Below, piece after piece: positions 21,743 through 32,748 of a DNA stretch of 64,000 nucleotides. Position 1 is the first letter of the stretch, and every line of letters begins with the position of its first letter. The stretch covers positions 1,004,501 through 1,068,500 of the forward strand of contig JAUFRC010000001.1 of assembly GCA_030410095.1 (NCBI GenBank), written 5' to 3'. The notes under the pieces were generated by a model that ran no database searches, was not told the DNA's origin, and worked only from the letters and a program-made list of their open reading frames with translations. The DNA comes from Paracoccus cavernae. GTDB lineage: Bacteria; Pseudomonadota; Alphaproteobacteria; Rhodobacterales; Rhodobacteraceae. A program made the position numbers and the translations under genes.

Positions 21743-23403
21743 ATGACTGCGCCCGATCTGATCCTGACCAATGCCCGCATCCTGACGATGGACCCCGACC
21801 GCCCCGCGCCGAGGCCGTTTCCCTGTCGGGCGGCCGCATCCTCGCGGTCGGACGCGCGGACGAAATCGCGGCTCAGGCGGGTCCCTTGACCAGAACCATC
21901 GATGCGGGCGGCCGGACCCTGCTGCCCGGCTTTTTCGAAGGCCATGTCCATGTCGGCCTGGGCGGCGCGGATCTGACCCATCTCCATATCGGGCATCTGC
22001 ACGGGCGGAGGAGGTCGGCGCCGCCTTCCGCAGTTTTGCCACGAAAACCCAGATATGCCGCTTCTGATGGCGCAAGAGGCGCATTACGACATTCTGGGCG
22101 GACCCGCGACGCGCCACGATCTCGATGCGATGATCGCCAACCGCCCGATCGCGATGATGTCGCCCGATCTGCACACGGTCTGGGCCAATACCGCCGCGCT
22201 CGAAGCCGCCGGCCTGCTTCACGGCGCATCCATGCCGCATGGCCACGAGGTCGTCATGGGCGCGGACGGGCTCGCAACCGGAGAACTGCGCGAGTTCGAG
22301 GCCTTCGGTCCGGTGATCGCCTATGCGGGCGAAGGCCGCATCAATCTCGGCATCGCGACCGGAGAGGAGCCCGACCCCCGCCCGAATGCCGCCGAACGCG
22401 CAGCCGACAAGACCCTGCTTTTACGGGGATGGAGCATTGCGCCGCCCACGGGATCACCAGTCTCGTCAATATGGACGGCAACCGCTACACTTTGGAACTT
22501 CTGGCCGAGATGCAGGCCGAAGGCAGCCTGATCCTGCGGGTCAAGGTGCCCTTCCATTTCAAGCCGCATATGGGGCTTGATGCGCTTGAACGCGCCTCGG
22601 AGATGACGGCGGATTTCGGGGATGACTGGATCAGCTCGGGCTTTGTCAAACTCTTCATGGACGGGGTCATCGACAGCGGCACCGCCTTTATGCTGCACGA
22701 CTACCCCGACCAGCCCGGCCACCGCTCGGAGCCGCTCTTTGCCCCGCGCGCTTCAATGAAATTGCCGCCGAGATCGACCGGCGCGGCCTGCAAATCGCGG
22801 TCCATGCCATTGGCGACGGCGCGGTGCGGGCGGTGATCGACGGCTATCAGGCGGCGCGCGAGGCCAATGGCGCCCGCGACAGCCGCCACCGCATCGAACA
22901 TATCGAGCTGATAGAGGCGGGCGATATTGCGCGTCTGGGCGCGCTCGGAATTACCGCCAGCGTGCAGCCGCCCCATCCTCCGGGGTGATGGACTTTCCGC
23001 TCCAGCCGACGCTGTCGCGGATCGGCGCGGCGCGCCGGCAAGATGCCTATCTCTGGCGCGATCTGGCCGATGCGGGCGCCCTGATCGCCTTTTCGAGCGA
23101 CTGGCCGGTGGCCGATGTCTCGGTGCTGCGCGGCATCGCGGCGGCCATGACGCGCAAGCCCTACGAGGGGGATCCGACCAGCGCCTGTCGCTGATGGAGG
23201 TCTTGCGCGCCTATACGGCGGGCGGCGCTTGGGCGGCGCATCGCGATCAGGTGACGGGAATGCTGCGCGCCGGACTGGCCGCCGATCTGGTGCTGCTCGG
23301 CGGCGATATCGAGGCGACCGAGCCCGCGTTGATCCCCGATCTGGGCATCGCGCTGACGATCTGCGGCGGCCGCATCCTCCACCAATCGGGCCTTGCGGAT
23401 TAA
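21743..23403 (+). CDS. YtcJ-type metal-dependent amidohydrolase (about seven frameshifts)
   Basis: Amidohydrolase superfamily enzyme, exposed in pieces: N-terminal LILTNARILTMDPDRP, then RTIDAGGRTLLPGFFEGHVHVGLGG (metal-binding HVH), PDLHTVWANTAALEAAGL, LRVKVPFHFKPHMG, GFVKLFMDGVIDSGTAFML, LQIAVHAIGDGAVRAVIDGY, SRHRIEHIELIEAGDIARLGALGITASVQPPHP, GALIAFSSDWPVADVSVLRGI and the C-terminal LRAYTAGGAWAAHRDQVTGMLRAGLAADLVLL. Order and spacing match the YtcJ family (about 550 residues). It has more breaks per kb than any other gene here, so real decay cannot be excluded. ATG 21743 has AGGA 9 bases before it. Confidence 0.8.
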
Positions 23404-23519
23404 GGCAACGCGAGGCTTTCACGCGCGGGAAGGGACGGAAAGGGCATGGTGAGGGCATGGGCGCGCTCGGCCAAAGCTGCTAGAGAGACTGCAAAAACAG
23501 CGCCCGAAAGGACCCTCCG

Positions 23520-23861
23520 ATGATCCGGCCCACAACCTCGTTCAAAGACAATCTCGCACTTTTGCCGCCCATCGACACGATCGCGCGCCTTGATCTTGTC
23601 GATCCCGATGGCGCGCTTGTCGCCTCCATCGAAAACCAGCCCGGCAAAAAGGGCTCGATCGCGGTTTATCAATATCTCGACCAGAGCTTCGGCCTGCTTG
23701 ATGCCGGGGCCGCGACCCACGGCCTCGCGGTTTTCGCCGAACATACCGAAGATGCCCGCAACCGTCCCGGCGCCCATCCCAATATCGACCGTTTGCTGGA
23801 GATCGCCGCTGGCGCGACACCCCTGAGCATCGTGATCGTCGCGACCGAGAAACAGGGCTGA
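23520..23861 (+). CDS. DUF2322-family protein
   Basis: 113 residues, intact, SD AAGGA 7 bases before the ATG. Reads SFKDNLALLPPIDTIARLDLVD, then SIENQPGKKGSIAVYQYL and LAVFAEHTEDARNRPGAHPNIDRLLEIA, the pattern I associate with DUF2322. No function is known; no signal peptide or membrane segment. 116 bases after the amidohydrolase gene and on the same strand. Confidence 0.75.
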   Translation: MIRPTTSFKDNLALLPPIDTIARLDLVDPDGALVASIENQPGKKGSIAVYQYLDQSFGLLDAGAATHGLAVFAEHTEDARNRPGAHPNIDRLLEIAAGATPLSIVIVATEKQG

Positions 23862-23951
23862 TAAGCGTTCTGCGACGGCGCGCGCATCAATTGCCCGCGC
23901 GCCGACTTCGCCCCCACCTGCCGGACCCTTGTCCGGATCTCGCCAGCCTGA

Positions 23952-25263
23952 TCAGCCGGCCAAGGACGTTTCCCTGCCTGCATGGGCCAGCCTGCCCTTG
24001 TGGAACACGGCACCACGGGCGGGCAAACGCGCGACGGCTTCGGCCGAACAGCTGGCGGGCAGCAGGTTGAAACTGGCGTCGTCGCCGACCTTCGGCCAGA
24101 CCTGAACGCCCCTGTCGTCGAGCGGCGTGACAAAGCCCGTCGCATAGCCGAGAGAACGACTCAGATCGAATTCGGTGCTGCGATATTGCAGGCGGGCGAT
24201 CTCGTTGGCCTTTTGCAACATATCGCAATTGCCGAAGGAATCCCACCAATCGATCACGCTGTCGGTGCCGCAGATGACGTCGACTCGCCTCGTGGATCTC
24301 GCGCAGCGGCATGGCCTGCCTGCCGAGCGGGACGGCGGTTGCAAGAGTGACGCCCAAAGCCCTCATGCGCGCGACCATATCCGCCAACTCGGGCGCGGAC
24401 AGCTCGGCCAGCGCGAAAGCATGGCTGAAGGTCACATTGCCCCGAAGCTGCGGATTTTGCTCCATATGACCCATGAGGCGCAGGAAAGTCGGAACGGCGG
24501 CCTCGCGCCCTTCGTGGAAATGGATGTCCAGCCCGACACCGAACTCCAGCGCGAGCGCGACGGTGGTATCAAGGGATTTCTCCATATCCTTGTCGAAAGA
24601 CGTCGGATCGACACCGCCGAGATAGCCGACACCGCCCGAAGCCAGAGCCTCGCGCACCAGCCCCACGCTGTCCGAGGCCAGCAGGCCATGCTGCGGAAAG
24701 ACGATGATCTCGGCTTCGAGCGTGTCTTTGACCCGCTCCAGCGAGGCCTTGAGATGCTCGAGATTGCCGAGCTTGCTGACCGGATCGACGTTGCAATGGG
24801 TGCGGCAAATCGTGGTGCCGCGGGACTGCATCAAGCGCACCATCGCGGCCGTCCGCTCCTGCGCGACCGGCAGCAGACCGGACAAAAGCGCGCGCTCCTG
24901 CGCGATGCGGTCCGCGATACTATGCTCGGTCGGAAGGCTCGCCTCCCAAGGCCCGCCATAGAAACTTTTGTCGAGGTGGATGTGCATGTCGCGAAATGTC
25001 GGCAGCATCAGCTGGCCCTGCGCATCATGGACGGCGGCCCCGGACGGGATGACCGCATCCGCGTCGAGGATCGCGGCAATCTTGGCCGCCGCGATGTGCA
25101 GCGTCTTCAGCTCGGTTCGGGTATGGGTGATGACGGGCTGCGAGAGCCATGATTTGCGCTCGTGGACAAAGCCGGTCTCGAGGCGGACATTGCGCAGATA
25201 ATAGGCCTCGGGGAGTACCGCGAACGCTGTTTCCGGCGTGGTGATGATGCTGGTATCGATCAT
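23952..25263 (-). CDS. Cytosine-deaminase-like amidohydrolase (one frameshift)
   Basis: Amidohydrolase of about 437 residues. SD AGGAGG lies before ATG 25263. Metal ligands in FRDMHIHLDKSFYGGPWE; then TTICRTHCNVDP, HGLLASDSVGLVREALASGGVGYLGGVDP, FGVGLDIHFHEG (zinc His), NVTFSHAFALAEL and, after a break near 24285, RVDVICGTDSVIDWWDSFGNCDML, which carries the catalytic Asp and the substrate-pocket WW. The family deaminates cytosine or hydrolyses related cyclic amides; substrate not readable. Its promoter carries a palindrome like the one beside the GntR gene. Confidence 0.83.
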
Positions 25264-25312
25264 CGAGACCTCCTGTGCTGCGGCGCGGCCTTGCGCCAAA
25301 ATGACGGCATAG

Positions 25313-25326
25313 TATTGTTCACAATA
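25313..25326. promoter_or_regulatory. Palindromic operator candidate, TATTGTTCACAATA
   Basis: A 14-bp near-perfect palindrome 50 bases upstream of the deaminase-like gene. It shares the ATTGT-x-CACAAT core with a second site at 26532-26543 near the FCD regulator, suggesting both are bound by that regulator. Confidence 0.6.
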
Positions 25327-25394
25327 TATCCGGAAATCCACAGCCCGCGCGCTGCGCCCTTGGTTCAGGCCACGAGCCGCAGCGGAGCACCGCC

Positions 25395-26428
25395 CTATCC
25401 GGCGAGATCGACCTCGGTGCCTATGCCTTTGGCACGGGCGCGCGCCACCATAAGGGCGCAAATCGCGATGTCCTGAAGGGCCAGCCCCACCGAGTTGAAA
25501 AGCGTGATCTCTTCCGCCGAGGTCCGCCCCTGCGTCTTGCCGGCAATGATATCGCCGAGCTCGGCAAAGGTCTGGTCCCCGTCCAGCGCCCCGTCGGCAA
25601 TCGCCAGAAGAAGATCGCCGGAATCATGCATGGCAACCGGCAGGCAATCGAGCACGACCCGCGCCCGCGCCATCCCCGCCGAGTCGATCTCGCGGTGATC
25701 CCCGCGCGGCGGCGCACCGACCGCATTGATGTGCTGGCCGGGTTTGAACCAAGCCCCTCGACCACAGGATCGCGCGAAGGGGTCAGCGTGCAGACAATAT
25801 CCGATCGGGCAAAAACCTCCTGTTTTGAAGCGGCCGCTTCGACCACAAGGTCCGGAAATTCCTGCGCAGCAAGGGCGATCAGATTGGAGACGGTCGCATC
25901 CTTGCGCGACCAGACCAGAACGCGCCCGATCGGACGCACGACCAGATGCGAGCGGATATGTTCAAGTGCAAGCGCCCCCGCACCGATCAGGCCCAAAATG
26001 CGGCTGTCGGGACGCGACAGATGGCGCGAGGCGACGGCGCTGGCGGCGGCCGTGCGGATACGGGTCGGGATCTGGCCGTGGAAGATCGCGACCGGTGCGC
26101 CGGTATCCTTGGCCACCAGCGTGATCACCGAACGCTGCATCGGCAGGCCCTTTTCCACATTGTCCGGCACATCCGCCAGCAACTTCAGGAGCGCAAGATT
26201 TTGACGGTCGGCCAGCGCAGGCATGACAACAAACGCCCCCGAGCCGGAGGGCAGCGACATCGACAAAGCCCCCGGTTGTAGTGCGGTGCCTTTGGAAAGA
26301 TCGGCGAAGATCGTCTCGACCTCGGCGACAACCTCGCCCATGGTCACGAGCCCCTCGACCTGAGAGCGCGACAGGATAAGCGTCGTTTTCACGGCTTGGT
26401 TTTGATCGGCACGGGCATCGGCATTCAT
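25395..26428 (-). CDS. Ornithine cyclodeaminase / mu-crystallin family enzyme (one frameshift)
   Basis: NAD(P)-dependent enzyme of about 344 residues; family members include ornithine cyclodeaminase, alanine dehydrogenase and imine or ketimine reductases. Visible: LSRSQVEGLVTMGEVVAEVE, ALLKLLADVPDNVEKGLP, GQIPTRIRTAAASAVASRHLSR with the conserved RTAA-S, and the Rossmann motif ILGLIGAGALALEHI. After a break near 25745: INAVGAPPRGDHREID, then AEELTLFNSVGLALQD-like TSAEEITLFNSVGLALQDIA. Start ATG 26428. Upstream of the deaminase-like gene with a 131-base gap. Exact substrate unknown. Confidence 0.85.
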
Positions 26429-26531
26429 GGGCGGCTCCGGTTGTGTTTGGGCTGGCAATGGATGGGCGCAGTCGTTTCCCATATGGCCCGACGGTCTTTC
26501 CCGTCTCTCGGCCCTGCCTTTACTGACTTTA

Positions 26532-26543
26532 ATTGTGCACAAT
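26532..26543. promoter_or_regulatory. Perfect palindrome ATTGTGCACAAT in the divergent promoter
   Basis: A 12-bp perfect palindrome between the leftward cyclodeaminase-like gene and the rightward GntR/FCD regulator. It fits operators of FCD-type GntR proteins. A TTGACAAT hexamer-like element follows near 26557. The whole 341-base gap (26429-26769) shows no further gene. Confidence 0.65.
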
Positions 26544-26769
26544 ATCAAATACAGATGTTGACAATTACTTACAAGCTTTCGTGATGAGGCTCGAAGGACC
26601 GACAGCATCGACCCGCCAAAATCTTGACGGAGCGGCGCAAGGCGCTATTGCCGGTGACAGGCGGATCAAAAGCCGCGACAAAGACCAAGAGGGCCAACGC
26701 TTTTGCCCGCGAAGGCGCGGGTGCCCCCTTGATGACGGAATGCGGGAAACGAACGGAACGGGTGCACCG

Positions 26770-27480
26770 GTGAGCGAAGGTCATAGCGGGAACATGCCCG
26801 ATCCGGACGGGGCGCGCCTGCCCTCCGACGAGGAACGGGTCCATGGCGATATCGTCAAGGCAATTTACGAACAGCGCCTTCGCCCGGGAACCAAGCTTGG
26901 CGAAGAGGCCTTGGCGGCCGCCTTCGGTCAGCCGCGCGAAGATCCGGCGCGTGCTTTTGTCGCTTTCCAGCAAAAGCTGGTCGAGCTGATCCCCAACCGT
27001 GGCGCATTCGTCATCCGCCCGAGCGAAAGTGATGCGCGCGACGTTTTCACCATCCGCAAGAGTCTTGAAAACATCGTCGTCGAGCGGGTCGCCGCCAAAC
27101 CCGATCCCGCCGTGATCCGCCAATTGCGCGCCCATGTCCGCGCCGAGATCGCCGCCCGCGACAAAGGCCAGCGGCGCGAGGCCATCCGCATGGCCGGCGA
27201 GTTCCACATCATGCTCGCCCGCTTGTCCGACAGCCGCGTGTTTCTGGGCACGCTTGAACCGGTCCTGATGCAAAGCTCGCTCATCGTCAGCCTCTATGGC
27301 GGCGGGCTGGTCCCGAGCTGTCCGGTCGAGGAGCACCAAGCAATCGTCGACGCCCTTGCACAAGGCGATGGCGCTGCGGCCTGTGCCTGTATGGGACAGC
27401 ATCTCGCCCATCTCGAAGGCACGCTCCGGCTGGAGCTCGACGATGATGAGGAGCCCGATTTCGCGGCGATTTTCAGTTAG
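26770..27480 (+). CDS. GntR-family regulator, FCD subfamily (two compensating frame errors in the HTH)
   Basis: DNA-binding regulator of about 237 residues. N-terminal winged HTH: VHGDIVKAIYEQRLRPGTKLGEEALAAAF. The next segment reads oddly in frame, but in the neighbouring frame it is VSRAKIRRVLLSLSSK, the missing recognition helix, so one extra base near 26928 and one missing A near 26972 cancel out. Then KLVELIPNRGAFVIRPSE and the C-terminal FCD ligand-binding domain (DARDVFTIRKSLEN; REAIRMAGEFHIMLA; EEHQAIVDALAQGD). The start is uncertain: GTG 26770, ATG 26740 and ATG 26794 are all in frame. It probably controls the divergent cyclodeaminase and deaminase genes. Confidence 0.8.
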   Translation: MSEGHSGNMPDPDGARLPSDEERVHGDIVKAIYEQRLRPGTKLGEEALAAAFGQPREDPARAFVAFQQKLVELIPNRGAFVIRPSESDARDVFTIRKSLENIVVERVAAKPDPAVIRQLRAHVRAEIAARDKGQRREAIRMAGEFHIMLARLSDSRVFLGTLEPVLMQSSLIVSLYGGGLVPSCPVEEHQAIVDALAQGDGAAACACMGQHLAHLEGTLRLELDDDEEPDFAAIFS

Positions 27481-27867
27481 GTTCCGCCTCGGGTTGCCTA
27501 TGCCTTAGCGGTCTGTCGGCCAGCCGACGCTAAGGGCAGCCCCCGCTACGGACCGTCCTTGATCCTCACCAAAGAGCGGGCAGCCCTTCCCTCTGCCACA
27601 CGTCAGGGTTGTTGCGCGGAATGCCGCTTGCCGGTTGGGCTGCGCGCTGTGTCGCCTGCACGAAGCCTCCCGACCATTCAGCGCATTGTTTAGACGAAAC
27701 AACCCGCCCGGCGCGTCCGATCCGGGCCGCTATGCGCGCCGGATCTGATTCGCCGCAGGCCGGATCATGCGGCCAGCACACGACCGCTAAAGTTGATTTT
27801 TGGACCCGTTCGCGGCAGAATCTCCTCAAGCCGAAGTTTGATATCCGTCACTGGAAGGAGACACGAT
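27481..27867. other. 387-base gap, no supported gene
   Basis: Between the GntR gene and the DUF1428 gene. Open frames exist but none looks like a protein family. It should contain the promoter of the DUF1428 gene. Confidence 0.4.
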
Positions 27868-28589
27868 ATGGCTTACTACACCGGCTCTGTTCTGGCCGTC
27901 CCGACCGCGAACCGGCAGAAACTCATCGATCACGCCGCCGCCATGTGGCCGCTGTTTCGCAAATATGGCGCGACCCGTATGACCGATCATTGGGGCATCG
28001 ACGTGCCCAAAGGCAAGCTCACCGACTTTTACGGCGCGGTCGCGGCCGGACCCGACGAAGCGATTGTCTTTTCCTGGATGGAATGGCCCGACAGGGCCGT
28101 CGCCGACAAAGCCTGGGAAGACATGATGCAGGATGGCGACATGCAATCCCTGCCGGAGATGCCCTTCGACGGCAAACGCATGATCTTCGGCGGTTTCGAT
28201 CCGATCCTGAGCGAGGGCAACGACAAGGGCGCGGGCTATCTTCAGGGCTTCGTTCTCGCCGTGCCCGAGGCCAACAAGGCCGCCTATCTCGCCATGGCGC
28301 GCACCGCATGGGACGAGGCGTTCAAACCCTATGGCTGCCTTGCGCTGGTCGAGGCCTGGGGGCGGATGTGCCCAGAGGCCAACAGACCGACTTCTACCGC
28401 GCGACCAAGGCCGAAGCGGGTGAGGTGGTGGTGTTCAGCTGGACCGCCTGGCCCGACAAAGCCGTCTGCGACGCGGCGGGCAAAGCGATGGAGGCCGATA
28501 TGGAGGGTAAGGACTTCCCCGAGATGCCCTTTGACGGCAAGCGCATGTTCTGGGCGGGCTTTGAAAGGATCACCGACTTTCAAGCCTGA
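27868..28589 (+). CDS. Tandem DUF1428 protein (one frameshift)
   Basis: Two consecutive DUF1428 (YbaA-like) domains in one chain of about 240 residues; the usual protein is a single domain of about 120. Domain 1: YYTGSVLAVPTANRQKLIDHA to EMPFDGKRMIFGGFDPIL. Domain 2: YLQGFVLAVPEANKAAYLAMA to EMPFDGKRMFWAGFERI. The frame changes near 28370 within domain 2 and resumes at TDFYRATKAEAGEVVVFSWTAWPD. SD GGAAGGAG before ATG 27868. Family function is unknown; the fold is of the dimeric ferredoxin-like type. Confidence 0.8.
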
Positions 28590-28783
28590 CGCGCGGTGCG
28601 GGAAGATATGGGCTCCGCCCGCCGGCTTGCCGCCTGTAACCGGCGTGGCGTGGTCTTCGGATCCTTGCCGCTTGCCGTGCCCTGCCACGCCCAAGCCGCG
28701 ACCGGCTCGCGCCCATCGCCGCAGATTGTGATTTGTGGCGGATTCCGGCGGACGCTATGAATCAAGGAAATTCAGGAGGTTCC

Positions 28784-29158
28784 ATGATCCGTTCAGCCCT
28801 TCCCGCCCTCTCCGCGCTTGTGCTTGGCCTTGTTGGGGGCGCGGCTTCTGCCGAGGTTGCCGTCACCATCCCGCTGGAGGTCGGCCCGACCAGTTCGGTT
28901 CTTACGGCGACCTATAGCTGTGCCGGAGGCGAGCCCTTTGCCGTGCAATATGTCAATGCCGGCGCGAATGCCTTGGCGCTCCTGCCGGTGGACGGTGACG
29001 AGCGTGTTTTTGTCAATGTCGTCTCGGCTTCGGGCGCGCGCTATGCTTCTGGGCCTTATATCTGGTGGTCCAAGGGCGACAGCGCGACGCTGGAAAACGA
29101 GATGGAAGACGGCAGCCTGACGGAATGCACCTCGACGGATTACCCTGCCGCCGAGTGA
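28784..29158 (+). CDS. Secreted MliC-like protein (lysozyme inhibitor family)
   Basis: 124 residues with signal peptide ALPALSALVLGLVGGAASAE and SD AGGAGGT. The mature part has YSCAGGEPFAVQYVNAGANALALLPVDG, then VSASGARYASGPYIWWSKGDSATLE and a second Cys in LTECTS. The order Y-x-C, S-x-SGARY and W-W-x-KG-x-x-A-x-L matches the MliC/PliC domain, whose members inhibit c-type lysozyme in the periplasm. No lipobox, so likely soluble periplasmic. Intact. Confidence 0.75.
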   Translation: MIRSALPALSALVLGLVGGAASAEVAVTIPLEVGPTSSVLTATYSCAGGEPFAVQYVNAGANALALLPVDGDERVFVNVVSASGARYASGPYIWWSKGDSATLENEMEDGSLTECTSTDYPAAE

Positions 29159-29187
29159 TTTGCGGCCGAGCAAATCAAGGTCGAGCG

Positions 29188-29231
29188 ACTTGAGGCCGAG
29201 GACTTGAGGCGGAGGGACTTGAGGATCGAGT
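29188..29231. repeat. Imperfect direct repeats after the MliC-like gene
   Basis: Three imperfect copies of a GACTTGAGG-containing unit with spacings of about 14-16 bases. They lie in the short gap before the convergent dnaE2 gene. Function unknown. Confidence 0.5.
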
Positions 29232-29315
29232 GATCCTGAGCCGGTGGCGGGCGTCAGCGGCTCGGCCCTCTGTTTGCTCCTGCCTGCCTACCCTTCCGGC
29301 ACGGGCTTTCGCCCA

Positions 29316-32300
29316 TCAGTGGAAATCGCGGCTCGGGAACAGGCGCTTGGCCTGTTCGCGCGGGTGGCGCGCGGCGGAGCGGCCTTTGGGCTGCGCATTC
29401 GGGCGCTGCGTCTCGCCGCCCTTTTCGGTCTCCGCCCCGAAAGTCTCCGCGCCCGAAGACAAGGGCCGTCCCAAGGCGCCAAGGCGGGAGGAGAGATCCT
29501 CGATCCGCTCTGCCAGAAGATGGGTGACCGCGCCCTCGTGCTGGAGGCGGCCCGTGACGCGCAGCAGCCGCCCCGTGACGACGGCGGTGCGGAAGGTCTC
29601 GTAGATCTTGCGCCAGACCACGACATTGGCCGTGCCGGTTTCATCCTCGAGCGTCAGAAACACCACGCCCGAGGCCGTGCCCGGACGCTGGCGGGTGATC
29701 ACGAGGCCGGTGATCGTGACCCGTCCCGCTGGCCTTGCCGGCAATGCCTGATTGGGAAGACTTTCCGGCAGGCCCGCCCGCAGAAGCTCCAGTGGATGGG
29801 CGCGCAGGGACAGACGCATCGCCAGATAATCCTCGATCACCTCCTGACCCAGGGTCATGCGGGGCAGATGGACCGCAGGCTCGGTCCCGCCCTCGCCGTC
29901 CATGTCGAACAGCGGCAAAGGTCTGGGACCGCAAAGCGCCTTGGCCTGCCACAGGGCCTCGCGCCGGTTCAGGCCGGTATCGCCGAAGACATCGCCCTCG
30001 GCCAGACGGGCAAGGTGATCGGGGGATCCCGCGCGCCGCCACAGGCTTTCGACATCGGGATAGCCGTTGCCGCGCGCCGCCACGATCCAGCGCGCATCCT
30101 CTTCGCGCAGGCCCTTGATCTGGCGAAACCCCAGCCGCAGGGCGAGCTCTCCATCCGCGCGCTGCTCGAGCGTGCAATCCCATTCCGAGGCATTGACCGA
30201 AACCGGCCTGACCTCGACCCCGTGATCGCGCGCATCCCGCACCAGCTGGGCGGGGGCATAAAGCCCATCGGCTGCGCATTGAGCAGCGCGCAGGTGAAAA
30301 TCGCGGGATGGTGGCATTTGATCCAGGCCGAGATATAGACCAGCCGCGCGAAACTGGCGGCATGGCTTTCGGGAAAACCGTAAGAGCCGAAGCCCTCGAT
30401 CTGGGCAAAGCAGCGGTTGGCGAAATCGGCGTCATAGCCGCGCTCCAGCATGCCGCCGACAAAGCGCGCGAAAGCCGCCGATCGTGCCCATGCGCTTGAA
30501 GGTCGCCAGAGACCGGCGCAGCCGGTCGGCCTCGGCCGGTGTGAAACCGGCGGCAACCACCGCGATCTGCATGGCCTGCTCCTGAAAGAGCGGCACGCCA
30601 TAGGTCCGCGCGAGCACCTCCATCATCGCGGGGCCGAGGTCTTCGACCAGTTCGAGGCCCTGTCTGCGGTTGATGAAGGGATGGACCATGCCGCCCTGAA
30701 TGGGGCCGGGGCGGACGATGGCGACCTCGCAGACCAGATCATAGAAATTGCGCGGTTTCATGCGGGGCAGGAAGTTCAGCTGCGCACGGCTTTCGACCTG
30801 AAAGACCCCGATCGCATCGGCGCGGCAGAGCATGTCGTAGACCTTGCCGTCATCGGGCGGCACATTGGCCAGATCGCGATATTCGCCGCGATGCCGGTCC
30901 AGCAGCTCGAAGCTCTTGCGGATCGCGGTCAGCATGCCGAGGGCCAGAACATCGACCTTCAAAAGCCCCAGAGCGTCGATATCGTCCTTGTCCCATTCGA
31001 TGATGGTGCGGTCCTCCATCGCGGCGTTTTCGATGGGACAATAATCGTCCAGACGCCCCTGCGTGATGACGAAGCCGCCGACATGCTGGGACAGGTGGCG
31101 CGGAAAGCCGATGATCTCGCCGATCAGGCGCAACGCCAGCTGCACCCGCCGGTCCGAGGGGTCCAGCCCCGCCTCGCGCAGGCGGTCCTCTTCCGGCGCG
31201 CGGGAGGAAGAGCCCCAGATCTGCCCCGAGAGCCGCGCGGTGATATCCTCGCTCAGCCCCATGACCTTGCCGACCTCGCGGATTGCGGCGCGGGCGCGGA
31301 AATGGATGACCACCGCCGTCAGTCCCGCGCGCTCGCGGCCGTAGCGTTCATAGATCCACTGGATGACCTCTTCGCGGCGCTCGTGTTCGAAATCGACATC
31401 GATATCGGGCGGCTCGCCGCGATCCTTGCTGATGAAGCGCTCGAAGATCAGCGTGATGCTTTCGGGGAACCTCGGTGATGCCGAGCAGGTAGCAGACAAC
31501 GGAATTGGCCGCCGAGCCCCGCCCCTGACACAGGATCCCTCTGGAACGGGCGAAGGCCACGATATCGTGCACGGTCAGGAAATAGGGCGCGTAATCGACC
31601 TCGTCGATCAGGGCGAGCTCCTTTTCGACGCGGCTGACGATTTTGGCGGGCGGGCCGGCGGGATAGCGGCTTTGCAGCCCTTGACGGGTCAGTCGCGCAA
31701 GCCGCGCCTGTGCCGGTTCGCCGTTCAGCGCCTCGTCCGGATATTGATAGCGCAGCTGGCCCAGATCAAAGGCGCAGGCATCGGCGATTTCGATGGTGCG
31801 GCGGATGGCGGCAGGGACGCGGGCGAAAAGGCGGGCCATTTCCTCGTGGGATTTCAGGCGGTGCTCGCCATTGGCCAGACGCCTGAGACCGATCGTATCG
31901 ATGGTGCAGCCCTCGCGCAGGCAGGTCAGCACATCGGCCAAAGGCCTGCGGGCCGAGCGGTGCATCATCACATCGCCCATCGCCGTCAACGGCAGGTTCA
32001 GCGCCTGCGACAGGCCCGACAGAAGCGTCAGCCGCTGCGCGTCGCGCCCGTCATAGACCGGAGCCGCGCCCAGAAAGCAGGCGCCGGGGAAATGGCGGGC
32101 GATCTCTTGCAGATCGGCTTCGGGCGGCGGGGTCTCAAGCGGATCGGGCGGCAGCGCGATCAGGATCATCCCCGCCCCCAGTCGATCAGATCGGCACGAC
32201 CGAGACGACATTCGCCTTTGGGCGCGCGGCGTTTGCCAAGCGTCAAAGCCGCGTCAGCCGCGACCATGCGGCAAGATCCCTGGGCAAGGCGATCCAATGG

Positions 32301-32748
32301 ACGGGACTGTCGGTCAGAACCAGCCGCGCACCGGCGATCAGCTTGGGCAAGGGCGCGGCCCCAAGCTGCGTTCGCGCGGGCGCCTTGCCGTGAACCTGCC
32401 GGCTCGAGCCGTCCCGACGCAGGGCCGAGCGGATCTGCGGGGCATCGGTTGTCCGCAAAGCCGCCCCTGCTGCACCTGACGCTGCATCCGCCCTCGCCCC
32501 TCCATCAGCCCCCGCCCCATCGCCGGCGGCTTGGGCGGCGGCCAGCTTTTCGGCCTCGATCTCGCGCAGGCGGGCCAGTTCCTTCAACGCCGAATAGGCC
32601 CGCACCACCCCGCGACCGAATTGCGGTCGGTGATGGCAATCGCCTTCAGCCCCAGCTCGGCGGCGCGGGTGACCAGCTCTTCGGGATGGGAGGCCCCGCG
32701 CAAAAAGCTGAAATTCGAGGTCACGCAAAGTTCGGCATAGCCGCTCAC
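29316..32748 (-). CDS. dnaE2: Error-prone DNA polymerase DnaE2/ImuC (about five frameshifts)
   Basis: Alpha-type polymerase for SOS mutagenesis. The N-terminal PHP domain begins [25 protein letters not shown] and [18 protein letters not shown]. The catalytic region has [46 protein letters not shown] and [17 protein letters not shown], then [16 protein letters not shown] [28 protein letters not shown]. Last are the helix-hairpin-helix and OB regions ([28 protein letters not shown]). Breaks lie near 32640, 32225, 31470, 30470 and 30275. The start is GTG 32748, with GGGAGA 8 bases before it, overlapping the imuB stop. About 1,140 residues. Works with ImuB. Confidence 0.9.
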
